Origin: Streptacidiphilus sp041262525
GTDB taxonomy: Bacteria; Actinomycetota; Actinomycetes; Streptomycetales; Streptomycetaceae
DNA length: 64,000 nucleotides
Reading direction: 5' to 3'
NCBI RefSeq assembly: GCF_041262525.1
Contig: NZ_JBGCCK010000007.1
Coordinates: forward strand, 248,001-312,000
The translations under genes and the position numbers were made by a program. Position 1 is the stretch's first letter, and each line of letters starts with the position of its first letter. This document shows positions 1-7,272 of the stretch, one piece after another. The notes beneath the pieces are model-generated. The model was not told where the DNA came from. It did not search any database and worked only from the letters and a program-made list of their open reading frames with translations.

Positions 1-293
1 CAGCGCACGGCGCTGCGCAGCGCCGAAAGCTCCCGATTGCGGGTACGCGGGCTGCGGGAGACGAGGGCTGCGCGCAGGCGGGCGGCGACGCCCGGCTCGT
101 CGAGTGCCGACAGCGGGACGACGGGCGGCGTCGCGCCTCTGCGGGCCTGGCCGGCGGGCGTCGGCAGACCGACGAGTGTCCAGGCCCAGGAGGTGAGCGA
201 GATCCGGTACACGCGTCGTGAGCCCTCGCTCAGCTGCGTGGCGGCGAGGTAGCGCTCGACGGCGACGGCGAATTCGTCGGGCTGCACGGGCAT
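1..293 (-). CDS. Tyrosine recombinase/integrase, N-terminal part (runs off left edge)
   Basis: Reading the minus strand from an ATG at 293 gives an open frame to the window edge (about 97 residues). The product looks like the SAM-like core-binding domain of XerC/phage-type tyrosine recombinases: a helix with YLAATQLSEGSRRVYRISL, then W-x-W, and a helix ending RNRELSALRSAVRW, matching the usual pattern of a Tyr/Arg-rich helix followed by 'N..LS.LR....W'. This domain grips DNA at the recombination site; the catalytic domain (Arg, His, Arg, Tyr) lies outside the window, so integrity cannot be judged. An in-frame ATG at 317 is an alternative start, but 293 has GGAG 11 nt upstream. It is divergent from the MFS gene. 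Whether it is a mobile-element integrase or a housekeeping recombinase cannot be told from this part. Confidence 0.7.
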   Translation of the reverse strand, partial: MPVQPDEFAVAVERYLAATQLSEGSRRVYRISLTSWAWTLVGLPTPAGQARRGATPPVVPLSALDEPGVAARLRAALVSRSPRTRNRELSALRSAVR

Positions 294-317
294 CGACGGA
301 CTGACTCCATTTCTCAT

Positions 318-346
318 GCCGCAGTAAATGAAGAATTTACTGCGGC
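318..346. promoter_or_regulatory. Perfect 12-bp inverted repeat between integrase and MFS genes
   Basis: Arms GCCGCAGTAAAT and ATTTACTGCGGC are exactly complementary across a 5-bp spacer. The element is AT-rich for this genome and sits just upstream of the recombinase start and before the divergent MFS gene. It could be an operator for both genes or a recombinase-related site. Nothing in the window shows which protein binds it. Confidence 0.6.
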
Positions 347-354
347 TGTCTCTG

Positions 355-378
355 TTTCTTCGGATGATATCCGAGAAA
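355..378. promoter_or_regulatory. Second palindromic element, CGGAT-GAT-ATCCG
   Basis: CGGAT and ATCCG arms (361-373) are flanked by TTTCT on the left and AGAAA on the right, giving a near-symmetric 24-bp element. It lies 30 bp after the first palindrome and upstream of the MFS start, so it may be an operator for that gene. Confidence 0.4.
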
Positions 379-439
379 TTTGCTGCACAATCCTCGGGAG
401 GTCTTGAATCCGCGAACCGGCAGCTGCATTCTCGACGTC

Positions 440-1720
440 ATGGCTCTTGGTACGAGCGGCCGTCGAGGCCGCAGATCTGCCGTGTCCGGACGCGTGGAGA
501 ACAGGCTCGGCGGTGAATTCCGACGGTACGCGTGGGCGCAGGCGATGTCGCTCACAGGTTCGGCGATGGCCTCGCTCGCGCTGGCTTTCGCTGTGCTCGC
601 CACGGGCGGCGGCGGGGGTGCGCTCGGACTGGTCATGGGTGCCCGGATTCTGCCCCTGGTGGTGATGCTGCTGCTCGGCGGGACGGCTGCCGACAGGCTG
701 GGCAGCCGCAGGGTGATGCTCGGCGCGGATCTGCTCCGGTGCACGGCTCAGGGGGCGTTCGCGGTGCTGTTGCTCACGGGATCCGCCACGATGCCGGCGA
801 TGTTGGCCCTCGCCGCACTCTCCGGCGTCGGCGAGGCGGGATTCGGTCCCGCGCAGTCGGCGCTCGTTCCCGCGCTGGTTCCGGCGGGGCAACTGCTGCG
901 GGCCAACGCCACGCTGGGCATGATGCGCAGCGGCGCGGCCGTGGTCGGGCCTGCGCTCGCGGGCGTGGTGGTCGCCTCGGCCGGCCCCGCCGCGGTACTG
1001 GCGGTCGACGCAGGGACGTTCGCGCTGAGCTTCGCGGTGTTGTGGAGCCTCCGCTCGGTGCCGAGCGGATCGATCGCCGCAGGTTCGACAGTCTCCTTCG
1101 CCGCCGACCTGCGCGCCGGATGGGGCGAGTTCCGTGCCCGGAGCTGGCTGTGGACGACGACTTTGCACATGAGCCTGTTCAACCTGCTGGTCTGGGGGCC
1201 GTATCTGGTCCTCGGTCCGCTGTTGGCGGCGCAGCGCCCCGGCGGGGCGGGCGCCTGGGGCGCGGTGATGGGCGGCTACGGCGTGGGGGCGCTCCTCGCC
1301 GGCCTCACGATCCGCTCTCGCCGTCCCCCGCGCCCGCTGCGGACGGCGGTGTGGGCGACCGCCTGCTTCGCCGCCGCCCCGGGCGCGCTCGCCCTCGGCC
1401 TGCCCTGGATCGCCGTCTGCGCGGCGGCGTTGGTCTCGGGCGCGGGGTCGGCGGTCTGCGGCGCGCTCTTCGAGTCGGTGAACCAGCAGCGGATCCCGGT
1501 GGAGCTCCGCGCACGCCTGGCCGCCTACGGGTCGCTGGGGGCGTTCGGGCTCGGTCCGCTCGGGCTGGTCGCGGCCGGGCCGGTGGCGGCGGTCGTCGGC
1601 GCACGGTGGGTGCTGGGGGCGGGCGCGGTCTGGTTGCTGGTCGCCACAAGCGTTGTTGCGCTACTGCCGCAGGTGCGAAGGGACGGTCGGACGGCCGGGA
1701 TTGTCAGTCCCGAGAACTAG
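440..1720 (+). CDS. MFS transporter (drug-efflux type)
   Basis: This is a 426-residue polytopic membrane protein of the major facilitator superfamily, probably a proton-coupled exporter; the substrate is unknown. The first helix follows the basic FRRYAWAQ segment. The signature loop between helices 2 and 3 is visible as GGTAADRLGSRRVML, a G-x3-D-R-x-G-R/S-R motif. The helix-4/5 segment AALSGVGEAGFGPAQSALVP and a dozen hydrophobic stretches follow, which is normal family length. The start is uncertain: an in-frame TTG at 404 has GGAGG too close, and ATG 440 lacks a clear Shine-Dalgarno sequence. It is divergent from the recombinase, with two palindromes between them. Confidence 0.8.
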   Translation: MALGTSGRRGRRSAVSGRVENRLGGEFRRYAWAQAMSLTGSAMASLALAFAVLATGGGGGALGLVMGARILPLVVMLLLGGTAADRLGSRRVMLGADLLRCTAQGAFAVLLLTGSATMPAMLALAALSGVGEAGFGPAQSALVPALVPAGQLLRANATLGMMRSGAAVVGPALAGVVVASAGPAAVLAVDAGTFALSFAVLWSLRSVPSGSIAAGSTVSFAADLRAGWGEFRARSWLWTTTLHMSLFNLLVWGPYLVLGPLLAAQRPGGAGAWGAVMGGYGVGALLAGLTIRSRRPPRPLRTAVWATACFAAAPGALALGLPWIAVCAAALVSGAGSAVCGALFESVNQQRIPVELRARLAAYGSLGAFGLGPLGLVAAGPVAAVVGARWVLGAGAVWLLVATSVVALLPQVRRDGRTAGIVSPEN

Positions 1721-1753
1721 AATGGAGGTGTACGAACACCAAGGGGGGTGCAC

Positions 1754-2995
1754 ATGGAAATCCGGTCTGACGACGCGTTCGCGGCGGATCTCGCGCGGGC
1801 GGTGCCCGGAGCGGGGAGTGCGGCAGGGCTGGCCGGGCTGGCGGGAGCGGAGCTGTCGGCGGCGGGGCGGATCGACGCGCTCGTCGCCGTGCACCGGCAC
1901 CGCTGCTGGCTGGAGGCGCTCGAGCTGCAGCTCCTGGCGAACCTGGAGGAGCAACCGCTGGAGTGCATCCCGGGCCGCCCCGACGCGCTCGCCGACTTCC
2001 AGGAGACGCGCGAGCAGGTCGCCTGCGCGCTGCGGATCGCACCCGACACGGCGGGTGCGCGGCTGCGCGAGGCGGCGGAGATCGCCGAGCGGTTCCAGGA
2101 CACGCTCGGGCTGCTGGCCGCCGGTCGGGTCCAGATCATGCACGTGAAGGCGCTCGCCGAGCTGACCCGTCCGCTGGACGACGAGGCCGCGGGTGCCGTC
2201 GAGGCGCTGGTGCTGGACAAGCTGCCCGAGCAGACGGTGGGCGCGGCCCGGCAGGCGATCCGCCGCGCCGTGCTGAAGGCCGACCCCGAGGGTGCCGAGC
2301 AGCGTCACGAGCGGGCCCTGGCGGACCGTCACACCTCCCTCCAGGCCTACCCGGACGGCATGGCCTGGTACGGCGCGCTGCTCTCCGCGACGGACGCGGC
2401 GCTGGTCGACGCCGCCGTCGACGCGCGCGCTCGCACGCTGGACGCCGACGACCGCACGCTGCCGCAGCGGCGGGCGGACGCGCTGGTCGAACTTGTCACG
2501 AAAAACGTGACAGGTTCGGCCTCCGCCACGATCGTGGTAACCGTTCCCTACGACACCCTCATCGGCGCGGGCTCCGAGTCCGCTGAGCTCGACGGACACG
2601 GCCCGATCACCCCGGGTCAGGCCCGCGCCCTTGCTACCGCGCCGGGCAGCGTCTGGCGTCGGCTGCTCGTCGAGCCGGTCACCGGGCGGCTGATCAGGAC
2701 CGATCCGACGACGTACCGCCCCACCGCCGAGGTCCACCGCCACGTCACCGCCCGCGACCGCCACTGCCGCTTCCCCGGCTGCACCCGCGCCGCCCGCCGC
2801 TGCGACTTGGACCACGTCCGGCCGTTCGACCACCACAACCCGGCCGCAGGCGGCCCCACGACCCCCGAGAACCTGCTCACCCTCTGCCGTCGCCACCACC
2901 TCGCCAAGCACCGCGCCGGCTGGCACCTCGCCCACGACCCGGCCACCGGCACCGCGACCTGGACGGCCCCGACCGGCCATCGCTACACGGCCTGA
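1754..2995 (+). CDS. DUF222/13E12-type protein with C-terminal HNH endonuclease domain
   Basis: This is a 413-residue protein with the architecture of the actinobacterial 13E12 repeat family: an alpha-helical DUF222 region (about residues 20-280) and a C-terminal HNH nuclease domain. The nuclease is visible as CRFPGC, then CDLDHVRPFDH (the HNH His in a beta-beta-alpha-metal fold), and finally ENLLTLCRRHHLAKH; the paired Cys residues should bind zinc. ATG 1754 is chosen because AAGGGGGG lies 5 nt upstream. Some mycobacterial relatives are SOS-induced; here I see only a GGTGT-ACGA-ACACC inverted repeat (1727-1740), not a full LexA box. A perfect 7-bp inverted repeat (TGTCACG/CGTGACA, 2494-2512) lies inside the coding sequence. 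It converges with the next gene, one base apart. Confidence 0.88.
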   Translation: MEIRSDDAFAADLARAVPGAGSAAGLAGLAGAELSAAGRIDALVAVHRHRCWLEALELQLLANLEEQPLECIPGRPDALADFQETREQVACALRIAPDTAGARLREAAEIAERFQDTLGLLAAGRVQIMHVKALAELTRPLDDEAAGAVEALVLDKLPEQTVGAARQAIRRAVLKADPEGAEQRHERALADRHTSLQAYPDGMAWYGALLSATDAALVDAAVDARARTLDADDRTLPQRRADALVELVTKNVTGSASATIVVTVPYDTLIGAGSESAELDGHGPITPGQARALATAPGSVWRRLLVEPVTGRLIRTDPTTYRPTAEVHRHVTARDRHCRFPGCTRAARRCDLDHVRPFDHHNPAAGGPTTPENLLTLCRRHHLAKHRAGWHLAHDPATGTATWTAPTGHRYTA

Positions 2996-2996
2996 G

Positions 2997-4016
2997 CTAC
3001 ACCGCCTGACGCAGCTCCGCCAACAGCTCCGGCCCGGACCAGGTACGCGCCTTGCCCGCTCCCGCCACCTCCGCCTCGTGCACCAACTCCACCAGCCGCG
3101 CGCACCCCGGCGCGCTGCGGCCGTGCCGAGTGGCGAGGGAGACGATCTCGCCCTGCAGCGAGTCGACCTCCGTCAGCCGTCCACGCTGCAGGTCCTCCCA
3201 CATGGACGAGCGGGCCTTCGCGTCGATCGCCAGCATCTTCGCGGCCGCCCGCGTGAACAGGGCGTCCGGCAGGCGCAGCAGCACTGGCGTCAGGGTCGGC
3301 CGCACCGCGCCCAGTTGGGCCGGGCGGATGCCCGCCGCATGGTAGGCCGCCAGCGCCTCGGTCTGACACTGCGCCAGGCAGGCGCGGTAGGAGCGGTCGC
3401 TCAACTGCGCCCGCAGCGGCAGGCCGGAGAGGGCATTGACGGCGTTGTTGAGGTTCATCAGCAGCTTCGCGTACTGCACCTCGCGCATGTCGCCGCGCGC
3501 CTGTACGGACAGCCCCGCCGCCGTCAGCGCCGCGACGAGCGGCGCGCCCACCGGGGCGTCGTCCAGCATCAGCGCGCCGCCGGTGCCCTGATGGAACGTG
3601 CCCGGCTCGGTCTGCAGCACGTTGTAGGGGACCATGCCGGTCAGCACCGTCTGCTCCGGCAGTTCCTCGCGCAGCGCCTCGGCGTTGTGCAGGCCGTTCT
3701 GGAAGCTGACGACGACCGTCCCCGGCGCGAGATGCGGGGCCAGCTGCCGCGCCGCCTCCCGGGTGCCGTCGGACTTCACCGTCACCAGCACCACGTCCGC
3801 GCCCGCCGCCGCCGAGGCGTCGGTGGCGAGGGTCAGCGCCGCGCCCGGCAGCCGCAGTTCCGGCCGCCGACCGCTGGTCAAGGTCAGCCCGCGCTCCGCC
3901 AGGACCGACATCGCCGCCGCCCGCCCGATCAGGCCGACCTCGACGTCATGAACCGCCGCCAGATACCCGCCCAGATGGCAGCCGATGCTGCCCGCGCCCA
4001 TCACCACGATCTGCAT
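2997..4016 (-). CDS. 2-dehydropantoate 2-reductase family protein (ApbA/PanE-like)
   Basis: This is a 339-residue NADPH-dependent reductase of the ketopantoate reductase family. It begins with a Rossmann dinucleotide-binding motif, GAGSIGCHLGGYLA, at residues 7-20. VTVKSD and FQNGLHNAE follow. The C-terminal helical domain carries KLLMNLNNAVNAL, where the Lys and Asn are the expected catalytic and substrate-binding residues. It is the second gene of a two-gene operon, starting 2 bp after the stop of the FAD dehydrogenase. That context and the presence of a second paralogue at 28.9 kb argue that it acts on another 2-oxo acid rather than pantothenate precursors; this is inference. Confidence 0.85.
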   Translation of the reverse strand: MQIVVMGAGSIGCHLGGYLAAVHDVEVGLIGRAAAMSVLAERGLTLTSGRRPELRLPGAALTLATDASAAAGADVVLVTVKSDGTREAARQLAPHLAPGTVVVSFQNGLHNAEALREELPEQTVLTGMVPYNVLQTEPGTFHQGTGGALMLDDAPVGAPLVAALTAAGLSVQARGDMREVQYAKLLMNLNNAVNALSGLPLRAQLSDRSYRACLAQCQTEALAAYHAAGIRPAQLGAVRPTLTPVLLRLPDALFTRAAAKMLAIDAKARSSMWEDLQRGRLTEVDSLQGEIVSLATRHGRSAPGCARLVELVHEAEVAGAGKARTWSGPELLAELRQAV

Positions 4017-4018
4017 CG

Positions 4019-5671
4019 CTACACCGCCTCCGCCGCCGCGCGACCGGCCGCGCGGCCGGAGAAGAGGCAGCCGCCGAGGAAGGTGCCCTCCAGGGCGCGG
4101 TAGCCGTGCATCCCGCCGCCGCCGAAGCCGGCCACCTCGCCCGCCGCGTACAGGCCGGGGATCGCAGCACCGTCCGCGCCCAGCACCCGGCTCGACAGGT
4201 CGGTCTGCAGGCCGCCCAGCGTCTTCCGCGTCAGCACATGCAGCTTGACGGCGATCAGCGGACCCGCCTTCGGATCGAGCAGCCGGTGCGGCTTGGCGAC
4301 CCGGATCAGCTTGTCGCCCCGGTACGCCCGCGCCGAGCGAAGGGCCGCGATCTGCAGATCCTTGGTGAAGGCGTTGTCGATCTCCCGGTCCCGGGCGACG
4401 ACCTGGCGTTCCACGTCCTCGTAGGCGAGCAGCGGCTCGTCCGTCAACAGGTTCATCGCCCTCACCAGCTCCGGCAGCGAGTCTGCGACGACGAAGTCCG
4501 ACCCCTGCCGCTTGAACGCCTCCACCGGCGCGGGCGCGCCGCCGCCCAGTCTCGCCGCCAGGACCTTCCGCAGCTCCTTGCTCGTCAGGTCCGGATTCTG
4601 CTCCGACCCCGACAGTGCGAACTCCTTCTCGATGATCTTCTGCGTCAGCACGAACCAGGAGTGGTCGTGGCCCGTCGTGCGCAGGTACTCCAGGGTGCCG
4701 AGCGTGTCGAAGCCGGGGAAGAGCGGCACCGGCAGCCGCTTCCCCGTGGCGTCCAGCCACAACGACGAGGGACCCGGCAGGATCCGGATGCCGTGGTTGG
4801 GCCAGATGGGGGCGTAGTTGGTGATGCCCTCGACGTAGTGCCACATCCGGTCGCGGTTCACCAGCCGCGCGCCGGCCGCCTCGCTGATGCCCAGCATCCG
4901 GCCGTCGACGTAGGCGGGGACGCCGGTGAGCATGTGCGCGGGCGGGGTGCCGAGCCGGGCGGGCCAGTTGGCGCGGACCAGTTCGTGGTTGGCGCCGATG
5001 CCGCCGGAGGTGACGATCACCGCCTGCGCCCGGTACTCGAATTCGCCGACCGCCTCCCTGCTCGACGCCTCGCCGCGCGCCCCCGTGCTGGGCGCCAGCA
5101 CGGTGCCGCGCACCCCCTCCACCCCGTTCGCGCCGGTCAGCAGCTCGTCCACCTGGTGTCGGAAGGCGAAGGTGACCAGCCCGCTCGCCGCCGCCTCGGT
5201 CACCCGCCGCACGAAGGGCTCGACGACGCCGGGTCCGGTGCCCCAGGTGATGTGGAAGCGCGGGACGGAGTTGCCGTGCCCGAGCGCGTCGTAGCCGCCG
5301 CGCTCGGCCCACCCGACCACAGGGAACAGCTTCACGCCCCGTTCGCGCAGCCAGGCCCGCTTCTCGCCCGCAGCGAACTCGACGTACGCGCGCGCCCAGC
5401 GGCGCGCCCAGGCGTCCTCGTCCGCGCGGTCGAAGCCCGCCGTGCCCTCCCAGTCCTGCCAGGCCAGCTCGAAGGAGTCGCGGACGCCCATCCGGCGCTG
5501 CTCGGGGGAGTCGACCAGGAAGAGCCCGCCGAAGGACCAGAAGGCCTGTCCGCCCAGGTTGGCCTGGTTCTCCTGGTCGACGAGCAGCACCCGACGCCCG
5601 GCGGCGACCAGTTCGCAGGTGGCGGTCAGCCCGGCCAGGCCGGCCCCGACGACGATGACGTCCGCGTCCAC
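4019..5671 (-). CDS. FAD-binding dehydrogenase (fumarate reductase/KstD-like flavoprotein)
   Basis: This is a 550-residue flavoprotein. The N-terminal FAD motif is GAGLAGLTATCELVAAG with the acidic residue at VDQE, followed by GGQAFWSFGG. The C-terminal FAD-contacting motif is GLYAAGEVAGFGGGGMHG followed by GTFLGGCLFSGRAAG. This layout is typical of the fumarate reductase/3-ketosteroid-1-dehydrogenase superfamily, and length fits the actinobacterial 'FAD-binding dehydrogenase' group; the substrate is not proven. GTG 5671 is preceded by GGGGAG at a 9-nt spacing. It heads an operon with the reductase downstream and is divergent from an acyl-CoA dehydrogenase across a KstR-like operator, which makes a steroid or related cyclic substrate plausible. 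Confidence 0.85.
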   Translation of the reverse strand: MDADVIVVGAGLAGLTATCELVAAGRRVLLVDQENQANLGGQAFWSFGGLFLVDSPEQRRMGVRDSFELAWQDWEGTAGFDRADEDAWARRWARAYVEFAAGEKRAWLRERGVKLFPVVGWAERGGYDALGHGNSVPRFHITWGTGPGVVEPFVRRVTEAAASGLVTFAFRHQVDELLTGANGVEGVRGTVLAPSTGARGEASSREAVGEFEYRAQAVIVTSGGIGANHELVRANWPARLGTPPAHMLTGVPAYVDGRMLGISEAAGARLVNRDRMWHYVEGITNYAPIWPNHGIRILPGPSSLWLDATGKRLPVPLFPGFDTLGTLEYLRTTGHDHSWFVLTQKIIEKEFALSGSEQNPDLTSKELRKVLAARLGGGAPAPVEAFKRQGSDFVVADSLPELVRAMNLLTDEPLLAYEDVERQVVARDREIDNAFTKDLQIAALRSARAYRGDKLIRVAKPHRLLDPKAGPLIAVKLHVLTRKTLGGLQTDLSSRVLGADGAAIPGLYAAGEVAGFGGGGMHGYRALEGTFLGGCLFSGRAAGRAAAEAV

Positions 5672-5756
5672 GGCTAGTAGCTCCCCTACTGCTCAGTACC
5701 TCGTGCGAGTGAGTGCACCCTACCGGCGTCCCGCTGCGCTGACTCTTCCGAGTTTA

Positions 5757-5770
5757 TGGAACACGTTCTA
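5757..5770. promoter_or_regulatory. KstR-type operator (TGGAACACGTTCTA)
   Basis: This 14-mer fits exactly the TnnAACnnGTTnnA consensus published for the mycobacterial cholesterol-catabolism repressor KstR (TetR family). It lies between the divergent FAD dehydrogenase (start 5671) and acyl-CoA dehydrogenase (start 5825), where it could control both. A second exact match lies at 33603-33616. No kstR gene is in the window. Confidence 0.65.
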
Positions 5771-5824
5771 GTCTGCGCTCCGACGGCACCGGACTTGATA
5801 CCGGACTTGCAGAGGGAGAGCGTC

Positions 5825-7003
5825 GTGCACCTGGACTACACGCCGGAGCAGCAGCGGCTCCGCGCCGAACTGCGCGCCTACTTCGCCGAGCTGATGCCGC
5901 CGGAAGCGCACGGCCGCCTGAACGACCCGCGCCGGCAGAAGCAGTTCTACCGCGAGACCAACCGCCGACTAGGCGCCGACGGCTGGCTCGGGGTCGGCTG
6001 GCCGACGGAGTACGGCGGGCGCGGGATGAGCCCGTTCGAGCAGTTCATCTTCTTCGACGAGGCCGCCCAGGCCGGGGTGCCGCTGCCGATCATGGCGCTG
6101 AACACGGTCGGCCCCTCGATCATGAAGTTCGGCACCGCCGAGCAGAAGGCCTTCTTCCTGCCGAAGATCCTGACCGGTGAGATCGACATCGCCATCGGCT
6201 ACTCGGAGCCCGACGCCGGCACCGACCTCGCCGCGCTCAAGACCCGGGCCGTCCTCGACGGCGACGCCTACGTCGTCAACGGCCAGAAGATCTGGACCAC
6301 CAACGGCGACACCGCCGACTGGGTCTGGCTGGCAACCCGCACCGACCCGGACGCGCCCCCGCACAAGGGCATCACCATGCTGATGGTCGACACCACCGAC
6401 CCCGGCTACTCGACCACCATCATCCGCACCCTCGCCGGGCACGACACCACGGCCAGCTACTACCAGGACATCCGTGTCCCGGTCGGCATGCGCGTGGGCG
6501 AGGAGAACGCCGGCTGGCGGCTCATCACCAACCAGCTCAACCACGAGCGGGTCACCCTCGCCGCCCACGCGACCATGGCCAACCGCGCCCTCGCCGAGGT
6601 CCAGCAGTGGGCCAGGGAGACGGAACTCGCCCACGGCAAGCGCGTCATCGACCTCCCCTGGGTCCGGCAGCGCCTCTCCCGCACCCACAGCCGTCTCGAC
6701 GCCGTGAAGCTGCTCAACTGGCAGATGGTCGACGCCGTCCAGCGCAACGTGCTGACCCCACAGGACGCCTCGGCCGTCAAGGTCTACGGCAGCGAGGCGC
6801 GCCGCGACGCCTACTCCTGGCTGCTGGAGGTCGTCGGCGCGGCCGGCCCGCTCAAGGAGGGCTCGGCGGGCGAGGTGCTGCGCAGCAACCTGGAGCGCGG
6901 CTACCGCAGCGCCGTGATCTTCACCTTCGGCGGCGGCAACAACGAGATCCAGCGCGAGATCATCAGCTGGATCGGCCTCGGCATGCCCCGCGTCCGCCGC
7001 TGA
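5825..7003 (+). CDS. Acyl-CoA dehydrogenase
   Basis: This is a 392-residue FAD-dependent acyl-CoA dehydrogenase that should introduce an alpha,beta double bond into an acyl-CoA. Visible family features are the N-terminal helical domain (LDYTPEQQRLRAELRAYF), the FAD-binding stretches IAIGYSEPDAGTDLAALKT and VNGQKIWTTNGDTADW, a beta-domain, and the C-terminal helical bundle ending with FTFGGGNNEIQREIISWIGLG. Length is normal. The start is taken as GTG 5825, with GGGAGAG just upstream; an in-frame upstream ATG at 5756 would run through the operator. The related mycobacterial FadE proteins often work as heterotetramers with a partner; none is adjacent here. It is probably co-controlled with the divergent FAD dehydrogenase. 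Confidence 0.9.
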   Translation: MHLDYTPEQQRLRAELRAYFAELMPPEAHGRLNDPRRQKQFYRETNRRLGADGWLGVGWPTEYGGRGMSPFEQFIFFDEAAQAGVPLPIMALNTVGPSIMKFGTAEQKAFFLPKILTGEIDIAIGYSEPDAGTDLAALKTRAVLDGDAYVVNGQKIWTTNGDTADWVWLATRTDPDAPPHKGITMLMVDTTDPGYSTTIIRTLAGHDTTASYYQDIRVPVGMRVGEENAGWRLITNQLNHERVTLAAHATMANRALAEVQQWARETELAHGKRVIDLPWVRQRLSRTHSRLDAVKLLNWQMVDAVQRNVLTPQDASAVKVYGSEARRDAYSWLLEVVGAAGPLKEGSAGEVLRSNLERGYRSAVIFTFGGGNNEIQREIISWIGLGMPRVRR

Positions 7004-7032
7004 GGCGTCCCCGTTTCAGGTGAGTCCAGCAC

Positions 7033-7063
7033 ACAGCCGACGGCATTCGATGCCGTCGGCTGT
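7033..7063. terminator. Stem-loop terminator after the acyl-CoA dehydrogenase
   Basis: A perfect 14-bp stem (ACAGCCGACGGCAT and its complement) with a TCG loop begins 30 bp after the stop codon. No long T tract follows, as is usual in streptomycetes. Confidence 0.8.
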
Positions 7064-7193
7064 TGTCGTCCGAGCCCTCGGCAGGTCCGCGGCACGCGCG
7101 GTCTGCGGCCGCTAGGAAAACGCTCTCTGACTGATGGTCATCCATGCACGTGTATTGACCGCAAGTAGACAAGCTCGCACGATACTCGTGTCA

Positions 7194-7205
7194 GAGAGCG
7201 CTCTC
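7194..7205. promoter_or_regulatory. LacI-family operator, GAGAGCGCTCTC
   Basis: This is a perfect 12-bp palindrome of the kind bound by LacI-family sugar regulators of streptomycetes, such as CebR (core GAGCGCTC). It lies 68 bp upstream of the GH16 gene. A related half (AAAACGCTCTCT) sits about 80 bp further upstream (around 7117-7128). It is the likely site of sugar-dependent repression. Confidence 0.65.
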
Positions 7206-7272
7206 ACACGCCCGCCCCGCGTCTGACTGCGCGCTCAGCACTCCCCATTCCGCGCTGAAGGGACACAGCCTC

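Noticed and set aside
1727..1740. A LexA/SOS box upstream of the DUF222/HNH gene
   Set aside because: Only a short GGTGT/ACACC repeat and one CGAACA half-site are present; the full palindrome is missing.
2997..5312. A 771-codon frame suggesting a fused flavoprotein-reductase
   Set aside because: The part upstream of 4016 is out of frame with the FAD dehydrogenase; the reductase starts at ATG 4016 with its Rossmann motif.
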